64,000 nucleotides of DNA from Snodgrassella alvi (GCF_002777855.1 NZ_MEIK01000029.1:62001-126000), one strand, 5' to 3'; positions 47,764 through 56,957 are shown, counted from the first letter of the stretch. Notes: generated from the letters alone by a model not told the origin. Numbers and translations are program-made.

Positions 47764-49038
47764 ATGTTTGGATTTTTTAAAAGAAAAAAAAATACAGAGC
47801 CAGAGCAAGAACAAGCCAGCGTTAACCCCGCTCAGCCGGAATCAGTAGAGCAACCCGATACAGCGGCTGAAACTCATACTCAGCCTGACCCGGCTGCTAC
47901 TCACCAAAGCGTAGAAGAGCACACAGCGAATGCAGCCGTCTCCGAATCTACAGCTACCGAAACAACAGAAGACATCATCGTACCGGCTGCTGTAGATGAG
48001 CCGGCCGCCATTGCCACCAGCACGGAATCAGAGGTTGTTCAGGCTCCGGCCAGCGAAAACACCATCGTGATTCCAGTAGAAACCACAGAAACCCCTAGCG
48101 ATACAGACAAACCAGCACGACTAGGGTGGGCAGCACGGCTCAAACAGGGTCTAAGCAAATCGCGCAACCAGATGGCCAAATCGTTAGCGTCTGTATTTGG
48201 TGGCGGCAAAATCGATGAAGACCTGTACGAAGAGCTGGAAACAGTATTGCTCACCAGTGATATGGGTATCGAAGCCACCGAAAAACTACTGGCACAGGTA
48301 CGCCAGCGCGTTACCCTGAAAGGATTGAAAAACGGAAACGAACTGCGCAGCGCTCTGAAAGAAGCCTTATATGAATTACTGCAGCCACTTCAGCAGCCCT
48401 TGTCCATACCTGCTGATAAAAAACCTTTTGTTATCATGATGGCTGGTGTAAACGGAGCAGGCAAAACCACCAGTATCGGCAAACTGGCCAAATATTTTCA
48501 AAGTCAGGGTAAAAGCGTCCTCTTGGCCGCAGGTGACACATTCCGCGCAGCTGCGCGCGAGCAATTACAGCAATGGGGTGAGCGCAATAACGTAACCGTA
48601 ATTGCGCAGGAATCCGGTGATTCTGCCGCCGTCTGCTTCGATGCCCTTGAAGCAGCCAAAGCACGTGGTATCGATATCGTACTGGCTGATACCGCTGGCC
48701 GCTTGCCAACCCAGCTGCATCTGATGGAAGAAATCAAAAAAGTAAAACGCGTGTTGCAAAAATCATTACCCGAAGCACCACACGAAGTCATGCTGGTACT
48801 CGATGCCAACGTCGGCCAGAACGCCATCAATCAAGTAGTCGCTTTCGACGACGCCCTTGGCCTAACCGGCCTGATCGTTTCTAAACTGGATGGCACCGCA
48901 AAAGGCGGTATCCTCGCCGCACTGGCCGCCAAACGCCCGATACCGGTACGTTTCATCGGTGTAGGCGAAGGCATCGACGATTTACGCCCGTTTGACGCCA
49001 AAGCATTTGTAGATGCATTGATTGAGGATGAGGAATAA
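47764..49038 (+). CDS. ftsY: Signal recognition particle receptor FtsY
   Basis: A GTPase that docks SRP-bound ribosomes at the inner membrane. The acidic A domain (residues about 1-115) is rich in Glu, Thr, Ala and Pro. The NG domain follows, with G1 GVNGAGKTTSIGKLA near residue 229, LAAGDTFRAAAREQL, DTAGRLPTQ and SKLDGTAKGG, ending in GVGEGIDDLRPFDA. At 424 residues it is in the normal range. ATG 47,764 opens MFGFFKRKK, a basic, membrane-interacting start, after CAGGAATAACCC. A terminator follows, so it is probably transcribed alone. Confidence 0.97.
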   Translation: MFGFFKRKKNTEPEQEQASVNPAQPESVEQPDTAAETHTQPDPAATHQSVEEHTANAAVSESTATETTEDIIVPAAVDEPAAIATSTESEVVQAPASENTIVIPVETTETPSDTDKPARLGWAARLKQGLSKSRNQMAKSLASVFGGGKIDEDLYEELETVLLTSDMGIEATEKLLAQVRQRVTLKGLKNGNELRSALKEALYELLQPLQQPLSIPADKKPFVIMMAGVNGAGKTTSIGKLAKYFQSQGKSVLLAAGDTFRAAAREQLQQWGERNNVTVIAQESGDSAAVCFDALEAAKARGIDIVLADTAGRLPTQLHLMEEIKKVKRVLQKSLPEAPHEVMLVLDANVGQNAINQVVAFDDALGLTGLIVSKLDGTAKGGILAALAAKRPIPVRFIGVGEGIDDLRPFDAKAFVDALIEDEE

Positions 49039-49052
49039 GCTTTCTGGCAAGA

Positions 49053-49088
49053 AAAAAGCTGGCTGTCGAAATTGATAGTCAGCTTTTT
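49053..49088 (+). terminator. Rho-independent terminator of ftsY
   Basis: An imperfect stem of AAAAAGCTG and CAGCTTTTT extended by CT/AG pairs with G-T mismatches, followed by a T-rich tail, 15 bp after the ftsY stop. Confidence 0.7.
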
Positions 49089-49557
49089 ATTTGCCAGCAC
49101 AGACTATCATACGTTTCCTTATATGAAGAAATAAACAGCCTTTTTAAATTAATATAATCAATTTACCCAATAAAATATATTCAAAGTGGATCAGACAAAA
49201 GTAATGAGCATTAAAATCTGTTTCTGCCGGTATTTGGTTATATCCACTGATCTGAACTTAATAAAAGGCTAAATAAAAGTGCCAGAGCTGGTATTGCCAC
49301 CGATTAATTATATTCCTTAGGTCAATGCACAGAAACCAAAAAACCATTTATAAACTAGCTTTTATATATGGTAGATGAAAGCTGGAAAAATTGCTTTAAA
49401 AACTGATTTTACTTATTTATTTAGGTTGTATTAAAAAAATCATATTGAGAGAAATCAACAAGTTTAAAATCTCAATAGGATAAATTAAATAATTATCGAA
49501 TAAAAACTGTATGGCGCAGAAAAAAACTTAGTTTATTTTAGATAATAGTCTTCTCTT
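49089..49557. other. AT-rich intergenic region between ftsY and mcrC
   Basis: About 470 bp of AT-rich DNA between convergent genes. No frame, RNA or repeat is supported, and no terminator for the mcrBC operon could be identified. Confidence 0.4.
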
Positions 49558-50700
49558 TTAATCATTTTGCTGAAAGCCGCCACTACTACAGCACCACTGA
49601 CTTAATAAATCCAATAAATTTTTTCTGATTAAACCGGAATCCAGATTAAGATCAATAGTACAGAATCGGAACTGATGATTTTGAATGGTGACAGATTCAT
49701 TAATCGATTCATTAATTGCAGGATACAATAACATTCCGGTTGCATTGAGTGATGGCGGATCAACAGGATTTTCCTGACTGCGCAGATAAGTATAGAGCTG
49801 GTAAATATGAGGACTTTTAAACACCTTGTCTTTATGAAAAGACTGGGTATGTATAGACGTACATTTGGTATCAATAATTAGGCGATGCCGGCACTGGCGG
49901 CGTTCAATTACCAAATCAGACTGCATACTGGGTAAAAAATCCTTTATACCAGTACTGGGTTGTAGCTGCTGCCAATATAATCGTTTGCCGGCGCTTATTA
50001 TCCAATCCTTACTACTCAAATTAGTGCGGCAAAATCCAACTATTGCTTTTTCAAATAAATGCCGCAACCACTGATCTTTTTTATCTGCTTGCTCCAGTAA
50101 ATAACTTCCTGCCTGCTCGGTGGGTATAGCCATATTAAATATCAGCCGGCACAGAGTAAGCAGCGTTTTATCTTGTTTGCCAGATTGATCAAAAGATTCA
50201 GTTAAATGATCATACTGAGTCGACTGCCCTATCTTAAGCGCCGTAAACCGACTGATAATGTTCTGGCATTGCCGGATTAATGTTTTATCTTCTAACTGTG
50301 CCAGCAATACATGCGCGGCAGCATGAATAAAGCGATTTTTCGGGGTATCAATGGTTAAAGAATCAAACTGGCATCGAATGCGCCCTTTTTCTAATAACTG
50401 CTGGCGTGCGGTAGTCAGCAGATCTATTTTTCCCCTGACACGAGTTAGTGATTGTGTATGTTGCTGATATCCGCAGGATAATGCGCGCATCAGCCTTTTG
50501 CTAACAGCCTGACAATATAGTTTTGCAACCAGAATAATCAGTTCTTGAGGATTTTGTTCCAGCTTTACCCTTTGCTGCGCACCAAGTGTTTTATACAGAT
50601 CAGAAGCATACAATAGCAGCAGCCAGATATTTCTGATGGGTATCGTAGCGACGGTATTATTGGTAGTGGATCGTTCAGGCTTTTGCATTACTATCAGCAC
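49558..50700 (-). CDS. mcrC: McrC, nuclease subunit of a type IV (McrBC) restriction system
   Basis: McrC joins the McrB GTPase ring, stimulates it and supplies the nuclease that cleaves DNA with modified cytosines. The protein begins with the McrC-typical IPIRNIWLLLLYASDL and contains RVRGKIDLL, DTPKNRFIHAA and the PD-(D/E)xK core SMQSDLVIE followed by LIIDTKC. It ends with a FCTIDLNLD block seen near the C-terminus of McrC. The length is 381 codons including stop. GTG 50,700 overlaps mcrB by 7 bp; ATG 50,688 is an alternative just after the mcrB stop. Neither has a strong ribosome binding site, so coupling is likely. Confidence 0.9.
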   Translation of the reverse strand: MLIVMQKPERSTTNNTVATIPIRNIWLLLLYASDLYKTLGAQQRVKLEQNPQELIILVAKLYCQAVSKRLMRALSCGYQQHTQSLTRVRGKIDLLTTARQQLLEKGRIRCQFDSLTIDTPKNRFIHAAAHVLLAQLEDKTLIRQCQNIISRFTALKIGQSTQYDHLTESFDQSGKQDKTLLTLCRLIFNMAIPTEQAGSYLLEQADKKDQWLRHLFEKAIVGFCRTNLSSKDWIISAGKRLYWQQLQPSTGIKDFLPSMQSDLVIERRQCRHRLIIDTKCTSIHTQSFHKDKVFKSPHIYQLYTYLRSQENPVDPPSLNATGMLLYPAINESINESVTIQNHQFRFCTIDLNLDSGLIRKNLLDLLSQWCCSSGGFQQND

Positions 50701-52388
50701 ACATCAGACAGTAAGGCTTCAATAGCCTCATCAATTTTATTTGGATCATTAAGCCAGTATTCTGTTAGTAAAGGCCGAATTTCAGTGTCGATAATGTTTT
50801 TATACCAAGTATCTGCATCTGGAACAGGTTTATTAGTGGTCAGATAACTGTGGCCAATGGTAAAAGCCTTTCCCAACATCGGATCATCGCTGATCTTCTG
50901 GTTCAGTAGCAACATGCGTTGCTGCCAGTCTTCTAATTTCTCATGTGCAATGGCCGTTTTTTCTGCCATATAGGATAGCCACTGCTTGCCAAAGTTTGGT
51001 TGCAGAGTGAAGAATGCAAAGCGTCGCCGCAATGCTAAATCAAACATGGCCAGTGATCGGTCGGAAATATTCATGGTACCGATTACGTATAGATTATCCG
51101 GAATAAAAAAAACGGTTTCATCATTACGCTTATAGGTTAATTCCATAGCTTCATGGTAATTTCGTTTATTTGCCTCCAGTAAGGTCAGCATTTCACCGAA
51201 AATCTGTGCCGGATTGCCTCGATTGATTTCTTCAATTACAAGTACATAATTTGTATTAGGATCGTATCTGGCCCGATTGGCCATTTCGATAAAAGGACCA
51301 TCAATCAATTCAAGCTTGCCATCACATGAGGGTCGATAACCGCGAATAAAATCTTCGTAAGACATATTTGGATGAAACTGTATTACTTTAATATTATCGA
51401 AATCTTGGAAACCAACCATCACATTGGCCAGACGTTTGGCCAGCCAAGTTTTACCTGTACCGGGCGGTCCTTGTAAAATCAGGTTTTTCTTTTCTTTTAA
51501 CCTTTCCAGAATAATTTCTAATTGTTGAGGATCAACAAAGCAGCCTTCGTTGATTAAATCCTTGAGAGAATAAAATGGTCTCACTATGTAATCCTGACTG
51601 TTTTCCTGTATATCTGCACTGAAGTGTTCAGTAATGTCTAGATCATAATCAGATAATTTGTATTGCCCTCTTGTTACAAACTGTAAAATATTCTGGTCAC
51701 GTAATTCTTGTAAGGTTCGGCTTACAGATTGTTCGATAGTATTGTTATCAGGAAACAGTTCTTTCAACTTTTGCTGATAATATTCGAGAATTTGTTGCCG
51801 GCTAAAAATCTCACTGTTATTTTGATGACACAATTCCTTAATGAATTCTAAAACAGTTTGTTTCCATCTAGATTTGGTTAGTTCTAGCTTATTTATATCG
51901 ACGTTACAAAAACGTTTCTGCCAGTATGGTGCATTGCAAAATCTGTTGATATCCTGAAGTTGATTATGAAAAGTAAAATTAATTAACTCTTCAGCTTGCC
52001 AGTTGCTCGGGATTACTTTCCAAATTGTTTTTGGATTGGAGTAAAAATACCATTTTTTTTCAGAAAAATTTTTATCCCAATCAACTTTCAGGCTTTTTCC
52101 ATCCCCTGGATTTTGCAAAACTGTACCGATCGCTTTGATTTTCAATACTGGAATGGGATAACCTTTGTTATCAAAAGGTAATTTATTTTTCTGTACATAA
52201 GCAGTCTTGATAGCGATCCTATCTCCGGTCTGGATAGACTGGATCAAATTTATATCCTTATTATTTTGACCGTAATATAGCCACGTTCCGCTATTGATAA
52301 AGTATTCACTTAGGTCATCATTACCATCTCGGCAGGCACCTAAAAACCAGTAGTTTTTGCTGGTATCAACCATTTTCCCCATCTGCAT
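50694..52388 (-). CDS. mcrB: McrB-type AAA+ GTPase with EVE-like N-terminal domain
   Basis: Motor subunit of the McrBC system. The C-terminal AAA+ domain has Walker A GPPGTGKTWLAKRL near residue 310, Walker B VLVIEEINRGNP near 390 and MNISDRSLAMFD (the McrB MNTADRS-like guanine-specificity motif). The N-terminal 110 residues (YWFLGACRDGNDD, GTWLYYGQ, IQTGDRIAIK) resemble an EVE/PUA-like modified-base reader rather than E. coli McrB's DUF3578. A winged-helix-like segment (IEQSVSRTLQELRDQNILQF) lies between. The first ATG is 52,388; TTG 52,394, ATG 52,382 and ATG 52,373 are also in frame. Target modification is unknown. Confidence 0.88.
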   Translation of the reverse strand: MQMGKMVDTSKNYWFLGACRDGNDDLSEYFINSGTWLYYGQNNKDINLIQSIQTGDRIAIKTAYVQKNKLPFDNKGYPIPVLKIKAIGTVLQNPGDGKSLKVDWDKNFSEKKWYFYSNPKTIWKVIPSNWQAEELINFTFHNQLQDINRFCNAPYWQKRFCNVDINKLELTKSRWKQTVLEFIKELCHQNNSEIFSRQQILEYYQQKLKELFPDNNTIEQSVSRTLQELRDQNILQFVTRGQYKLSDYDLDITEHFSADIQENSQDYIVRPFYSLKDLINEGCFVDPQQLEIILERLKEKKNLILQGPPGTGKTWLAKRLANVMVGFQDFDNIKVIQFHPNMSYEDFIRGYRPSCDGKLELIDGPFIEMANRARYDPNTNYVLVIEEINRGNPAQIFGEMLTLLEANKRNYHEAMELTYKRNDETVFFIPDNLYVIGTMNISDRSLAMFDLALRRRFAFFTLQPNFGKQWLSYMAEKTAIAHEKLEDWQQRMLLLNQKISDDPMLGKAFTIGHSYLTTNKPVPDADTWYKNIIDTEIRPLLTEYWLNDPNKIDEAIEALLSDVC

Positions 52389-52595
52389 AGACAATAAAAA
52401 AATAATATATTTATCTTAACATGTTAATCTATTTTGTTATTAATGAGTGAAGGAAATTTAATAAATCCAGTCTGACTATGAAATCAGATTTCAAAAAAAA
52501 TATATTAAAACGTGTAAATAACAGATTAGCCAATTGATTTAAAATAAAAAAACTAACTAAACTGAATAATTTAATTCATCACTCAATCGCAAACC

Positions 52596-52626
52596 AAAAA
52601 AAAACGCGGTACAAGCACCGCGTTTT
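52596..52626 (-). terminator. Rho-independent terminator of prlC
   Basis: On the minus strand AAAACGCGGT pairs with ACCGCGTTTT around a 6-nt loop, followed by nine T in all. It lies 18 bp after the prlC stop. Confidence 0.92.
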
Positions 52627-52643
52627 CTACTTTCCATTTATAT

Positions 52644-54743
52644 TCAGACAGCTTCATCCAAGCCACAATGGCGTAGCAATGCATCAATACTGGGTTCGCG
52701 GCCACGGAAAGCTTTAAACGATTCCATGGCCGGGCGTGAGCCGCCTACGGCAAGAATCTCATGCCAGAAGCGTTTGCCGGTAGCAGACGCATCAGCTTCT
52801 TCTTCAAAGGCTGCATAAATATCAGCCGATAGAACTTCTGCCCAGCTATAGCTATAGTAGCCAGCAGAATAGCCTCCGGCAAATATATGGCTGAAAGAAT
52901 GGGCAAAGCGGTTAAAGTCTGGTTGCGGCATCACCGCAACCTTGCGACGTACATCCCGCAATGTTTGCTGCCAGTCACAGCCAGGCTGGCTGTAAATTTC
53001 CATATCAAACAGTGCAAACTCCATCTGGCGCAAAATAAACAGTCCAGTTTGGAAATTTTTAGCAGCCAGCATTTTGTCGTACAGTTCTACCGGCAGGATG
53101 GCACCAGTGTCCTGATGGCTGCTCATGCCAGCCAGTACATCGTATTCCCACACAAAATTTTCCATAAACTGGCTCGGCATTTCCACCGCATCCCATTCCA
53201 CACCGTTGATACCGGATACGCCCAACTCATCCACCTGAGTCAGCAAATGGTGCAAGCCATGGCCAGTTTCGTGAAACAATGTCAGAATTTCTTCGTGGCT
53301 CAGACGCGCAGTATTACCAGCTACAGGCGGAGTAAAATTGCACACCAAATAAGCGATCGGTGTTTGAAGCTGGCCGGCATAATGACCATCAGTGAATCGG
53401 CGGCGGCCGCGATAATCATTCATCCATGCGCCGCCACGTTTGCCGGCACGTGCATACAGATCCATGTATACCCCGCCGATAATGGCGCCACCCTGTTCTA
53501 GTTCAAAATAACGAACATCAGGATGCCATACCGGAACCTGTTTTTCAATAAAATGCACCCCATACAGCTTATCAATCTGTGCAAACAGTCCAGCCAGTAC
53601 GCGGTCTGCCGGAAAATATTTTTTCACTTCTGTTTGGCTGAAGGCATATTTGGCCTGCCGCAGCTTTTCGCTGGCATAGGTTACATCCCATGGTTGTAAC
53701 TCATCCAATCCCAGATGCTCATGCGCATATGCTTTTACTTCGGCCAGATCTTTCTCAGCAAATGGTCTGGCGCGGCTAGCCAGATCCTGTAAAAAGGCCA
53801 GCACCTGTTGTGGCGTATCAGCCATTTTGGTGGCTAAAGACAGCTCAGCATAATTCTGGAAGCCCAATAAGTGTGCTTCACGAGTGGCTATTTCAAGAAT
53901 ACGGTTAATATTAGCTGTATTGTCCCATTTAGCCTCACCTAGTTCGCTGGCACGGGTAGAATAAGCATGATAAAGCTGCCGTCGCAGCTCGCGATTATGT
54001 GCATATTGCATCACAGCCAGATAGTGCGGCATCTGCAGGCCGATTTTATAGCCAGTTTTACCTTCGGCTTCTGCCGCGGCAGCAAACATGGCCAGCGCTT
54101 CTTCCGTCAGACCGCTAATTTCACTGTCGCGAGCAAAATCAGCCTTACTGCTGCAACCGCTGGAAGTATTCTCTTTACCTGCTAGTTCCTCACCATTGGC
54201 AAAATACAAAGCAAAAGCATCTGTAGCATCCAGTACATTCTGGCTGAAACTAGCGGAAAGCTGAGCGCCCTCTGCCTGTAAAGCGGCAAATTCAGCTTGT
54301 TCCGCTGCCGGCAGTTCCGCACCGCTCAGTACAAAATCCCGTAAATCGTGATTCAGCTTGGTTTGCTGAGCGGCACTCAAATGAGCATATTCATCACTGG
54401 CCTTAATACTCTTAAAGCGTTCGTATAAATCAATATCCTGACTGATGGCAGTAAAAAACTCACTTACTTTCGGCATCAGGCTATTATAGGCGTCACGTAG
54501 CTCAGGTGTATCAGCCACACTGTTCAAATGGGCAATTACTCCCCAGATACGGCCGGCGCGTTCGGTAATATTGGTCAGCGATTCTACCGTATTATTCCAG
54601 TTTACTTCGGGTTGTGCTTTAAGGTTTTTAATGGCTTCATTGGCCTGAAGCATGGCTTCAGTCATAGCCGGTTCGATATCAGCGGCACGAATGGCATCAA
54701 ATCGCGGTTCGCTGTCCAGATTCAACAAAACATTTTCAGACAT
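52644..54743 (-). CDS. prlC: Oligopeptidase A (M3-family zinc metallopeptidase)
   Basis: A cytoplasmic zinc endopeptidase that degrades oligopeptides, including cleaved signal peptides. The zinc motif is FHETGHGLHHLL (HExxH near residue 491), with the downstream glutamate region EWDAVEMPSQFMENF. Other family segments include GGVYMDLYARAGKRGGAW, PVAYL-like IAYLVCNF and HIFAGGYSAGYYSYSWAEV. The length is 699 residues, typical of OpdA. The frame runs 37 codons further, but ATG 54,743 (MSENVLLNLDSEPRF) with an AGAGAA box is the family start. Divergent from the gamma-carbonic-anhydrase-like gene, it has its own terminator. Confidence 0.96.
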   Translation of the reverse strand: MSENVLLNLDSEPRFDAIRAADIEPAMTEAMLQANEAIKNLKAQPEVNWNNTVESLTNITERAGRIWGVIAHLNSVADTPELRDAYNSLMPKVSEFFTAISQDIDLYERFKSIKASDEYAHLSAAQQTKLNHDLRDFVLSGAELPAAEQAEFAALQAEGAQLSASFSQNVLDATDAFALYFANGEELAGKENTSSGCSSKADFARDSEISGLTEEALAMFAAAAEAEGKTGYKIGLQMPHYLAVMQYAHNRELRRQLYHAYSTRASELGEAKWDNTANINRILEIATREAHLLGFQNYAELSLATKMADTPQQVLAFLQDLASRARPFAEKDLAEVKAYAHEHLGLDELQPWDVTYASEKLRQAKYAFSQTEVKKYFPADRVLAGLFAQIDKLYGVHFIEKQVPVWHPDVRYFELEQGGAIIGGVYMDLYARAGKRGGAWMNDYRGRRRFTDGHYAGQLQTPIAYLVCNFTPPVAGNTARLSHEEILTLFHETGHGLHHLLTQVDELGVSGINGVEWDAVEMPSQFMENFVWEYDVLAGMSSHQDTGAILPVELYDKMLAAKNFQTGLFILRQMEFALFDMEIYSQPGCDWQQTLRDVRRKVAVMPQPDFNRFAHSFSHIFAGGYSAGYYSYSWAEVLSADIYAAFEEEADASATGKRFWHEILAVGGSRPAMESFKAFRGREPSIDALLRHCGLDEAV

Positions 54744-54872
54744 AGTATTCTCTTGAGAAAAATACCTGTAAATTTGCGGTTTTTCAGGTAAAACGGGTGG
54801 AAAAGGCAGGAGCTGCTGTTTATCTTCTGCTATAAATACTGTTGCATAATGCAACAGGATAAGGTCAAAAAC

Positions 54873-55430
54873 ATGAAAAACAATATTCGTTCTTATTTAG
54901 ATACGCAACCACAAATTGCGCCAGATTGCTTTATCGACGATACAGCAGTGGTTATCGGCGATGTGATTTTGCACGAACAGGTATCCGTGTGGCCGTTTGC
55001 GGTGATACGTGCCGACGTAAACAGTATGCAGATAGGTGCTCGGAGCAATATTCAGGATCACTGTATGCTGCATGTAAGCCATAAAAGCGCAGACAAGCCT
55101 GAAGGCTCACCATTACGGATAGGTGAAGATGTAACCATCGGTCATCATGTAAATTTGCATGGCTGCACCATAGGCAACCGCGTGCTAGTAGGAATTAGTT
55201 CTATCGTACTAGATGATGCCGTAATCGAAGATGAGGTGATGATTGGCGCTGGCAGTCTGGTGCCACCACGCAAACGTCTGGCCAGTGGCTATCTGTACAT
55301 GGGTTCTCCCGTACAGCAGATCCGCCCTTTAACTGAAAAAGAACGCGAATTTCTAAAATATTCTGCTGCGCATTATGTCAGATTGATGCAGAATCACCAA
55401 TCAACCCAGAATATAAAGCATATTGAATAA
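54873..55430 (+). CDS. Gamma-carbonic-anhydrase-like hexapeptide-repeat protein (YrdA/PaaY family)
   Basis: A left-handed beta-helix protein of the gamma-carbonic-anhydrase family, probably a trimer with zinc between subunits. The hexapeptide rungs run from FIDDTAVVIGDV to GAGSLVPP. The zinc-site histidines are in NIQDHCMLH and IGHHVNLHGC, and RADVNSMQIGARSNIQD is the family signature. The length is 185 residues, with a C-terminal helix. ATG 54,873 has AGGATAAGG upstream; the open frame begins 8 codons earlier. Members of this family often lack measurable carbonic anhydrase activity, so the reaction is not assigned. A small lipoprotein gene follows after 10 bp. Confidence 0.9.
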   Translation: MKNNIRSYLDTQPQIAPDCFIDDTAVVIGDVILHEQVSVWPFAVIRADVNSMQIGARSNIQDHCMLHVSHKSADKPEGSPLRIGEDVTIGHHVNLHGCTIGNRVLVGISSIVLDDAVIEDEVMIGAGSLVPPRKRLASGYLYMGSPVQQIRPLTEKEREFLKYSAAHYVRLMQNHQSTQNIKHIE

Positions 55431-55440
55431 GGAAGCTAAC

Positions 55441-55581
55441 ATGAAAAAAATTCTGTCTTTAAGCCTGTTGTGCTGTACATTTTTACTGGCAGGTTGTGCT
55501 GCTGACGGAGGTAATAGCAGCCATACAGAAGTTTACGGCCAACTCAAAGGCGGCGTGGAAACGTCTCATACCAGCCATTAA
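55441..55581 (+). CDS. Small predicted lipoprotein (46 aa)
   Basis: A short gene with a good ribosome binding site (AAGGAAG). The product starts MKKILSLSLLCCTFLLAGC, a full lipoprotein signal peptide whose lipobox LAGC places the acylated cysteine at residue 19, leaving a mature peptide of 28 residues (AADGGNSS ... SHTSH). It sits 10 bp after the gamma-carbonic-anhydrase-like gene and may be co-transcribed with it. Function unknown. The mature part is Gly/Ser/His-rich and lacks a known domain. It is called real because of the signal peptide, ribosome binding site and tight spacing. Confidence 0.72.
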   Translation: MKKILSLSLLCCTFLLAGCAADGGNSSHTEVYGQLKGGVETSHTSH

Positions 55582-55761
55582 ATTTATAGGTCAAGTAAAT
55601 TTTGTTGGAATACGAACAATTCAGCAGGTTAAGCCAATAGTGTCGTAAAATGGATATATTATGCAGTTTGAAAGTGAAAAATTTACCTAGAGTAATTGTT
55701 ATATTAATAAAGTTAAGCTAGATTAATAAAACAGCTTTTCAAACCAACCATAAAGGACACA

Positions 55762-55890
55762 ATGATGAAAAAATTATTGGGATTGAGTGCAGTTTTAGCT
55801 GCTCTGTTACTGTCTGCTTGTGCAACCACAGATTCTGGTACCAAAGCCGCTCCTTACAGCGATGTACAGGCTGCAGTAGAATCTAACTAA
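55762..55890 (+). CDS. Small predicted lipoprotein (42 aa)
   Basis: A second tiny lipoprotein gene, 180 bp after the first. AAAGGACAC precedes ATG 55,762 (ATG 55,765 also possible). The product MMKKLLGLSAVLAALLLSAC carries a lipobox LSAC with the lipidated cysteine at residue 20, and a mature part of about 23 residues (ATTDSGTKAAPYSDVQAAVE). It is followed by a strong terminator. Its own promoter probably lies in the gap 55,582-55,761. It shows no clear sequence relation to the first beyond the signal type. Similar entericidin-like or Lpp-like tiny lipoproteins exist, but I assign no function. Confidence 0.72.
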   Translation: MMKKLLGLSAVLAALLLSACATTDSGTKAAPYSDVQAAVESN

Positions 55891-55905
55891 GCGTTACAGA
55901 TAAGT

Positions 55906-55955
55906 AAGTGGTATGCTTGCCTGACCAAAAATCAGGCGGACATACCACTTTTTTA
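55906..55955 (+). terminator. Rho-independent terminator after the second small lipoprotein
   Basis: A long two-part hairpin: AAGTGGTATG pairs with CATACCACTT, and inside it GCCTGA with TCAGGC, followed by a run of T. It lies 15 bp after the stop codon. Confidence 0.9.
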
Positions 55956-56237
55956 TTTCTATATTTGATGGTAGCAAATCCGTCGCAGTGATTGCCATAT
56001 TGTCTTGAAGCAAACTCAACTGCCGGAAAAAAATTCTTGCGGTCTGAGCATAATCTTTTTGTGAGACCAGAAAAACATAGCTGCAAACAATTCTGTACAG
56101 CCAATAAAAAAGAAAAATTAACTTAATCGTATCAGGATGCCGGCATAATCCAGCTATATTGGTTACCCCATCCACTAAAAACAGATATCGTATCTTCTCC
56201 TTTAACCACACTAAAGTAATCGGCTCAACTCATCTCA

Positions 56238-56278
56238 AACATAAACATATCAGCTGTTTTAGCTGATATGTTTATGTT
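56238..56278. repeat. Perfect 18-bp inverted repeat (hairpin)
   Basis: AACATAAACATATCAGCT and its exact complement are separated by GTTTT. There is no T run on either side, so it is not a standard terminator. It lies about 70 bp downstream of the secreted-protein gene at 56,349-56,957. It could protect an RNA 3' end, be a protein site, or be the scar of a mobile element. Confidence 0.75.
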
Positions 56279-56348
56279 AACGCACTGTGTTCCTGCCGGC
56301 TGGAATACCAGCAGGATGAAAAACTATTCAGTCAGCACTTGATAAAAA

Positions 56349-56957
56349 TCAATTGCCACCAGCCTGTACATTTACCAATGGCGTAGTCGAACCATCTGCA
56401 TGTACCTCCAACAGCGTTACACCACATTGTGCCGAAGCAGAAGATGCAATCGCCTCATAATCATGACCAGGTTTGGCTACAAATGTTAATTTGTTACTCT
56501 GGCAGGACGGCTCGTTATAAATAACGGATCCGTTTTGATGAGTATCATTGACGGTGGTCAGACCCATATAAGCATTAGAAATGGTTATCGGTATATTGGC
56601 CGGAATCGTGAATTCGCGATAAAACAGCTTAGACAGATTATGATTATGCTGTTTCATCGTTTCTATCGTAGACGTAGCAGGAATACCAATACTGCTGTTT
56701 CGGGCTATGTGCAAAAGAGAGGTAAAAGCCCCGCCCAGATTGCCACCAGCTGTTTCTTTCACCAAGTGCCCCTCATAGCTGTATCTCATATTGGTGGGTT
56801 TTTGGTTTTGCCCGTACAGGCGGATACGGGCCTGCGGTGCCATCTCAGAGGAAGCCTCCTGCGCCATAACAGAACTAAAGTTTAGGCTTAAAATTACACA
56901 CATTATCAAAGGTTTAATTAGACTTAGATTCGATTTAATGATACGGTTAATACGCAT
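56349..56957 (-). CDS. Predicted secreted protein of unknown function
   Basis: From ATG 56,957 the product has 202 residues. It begins with a basic N-region (MRINRIIKSNLS) and a hydrophobic core (LIKPLIMCVILSLNFSSV), with probable cleavage after VMA, just before QEASSEMAPQ. The mature protein looks like an all-beta periplasmic or surface domain: ARIRLYGQNQKPTNMRY, FTIPANIPITISNAYM, KLTFVAKPGHDYEAIA. It has two cysteines (EPSCQSNK and SAQCGV) that could form a disulfide. I recognise no family. The frame runs further up to 57,071, overlapping the divergent transposase-like gene; the internal start is preferred because of the signal peptide. Confidence 0.7.
   Translation of the reverse strand: MRINRIIKSNLSLIKPLIMCVILSLNFSSVMAQEASSEMAPQARIRLYGQNQKPTNMRYSYEGHLVKETAGGNLGGAFTSLLHIARNSSIGIPATSTIETMKQHNHNLSKLFYREFTIPANIPITISNAYMGLTTVNDTHQNGSVIYNEPSCQSNKLTFVAKPGHDYEAIASSASAQCGVTLLEVHADGSTTPLVNVQAGGN

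Noticed and set aside
55894-56211. 105-codon minus-strand frame after the small lipoprotein genes
   Set aside because: It runs through a strong plus-strand terminator and shows no domain or good start site.
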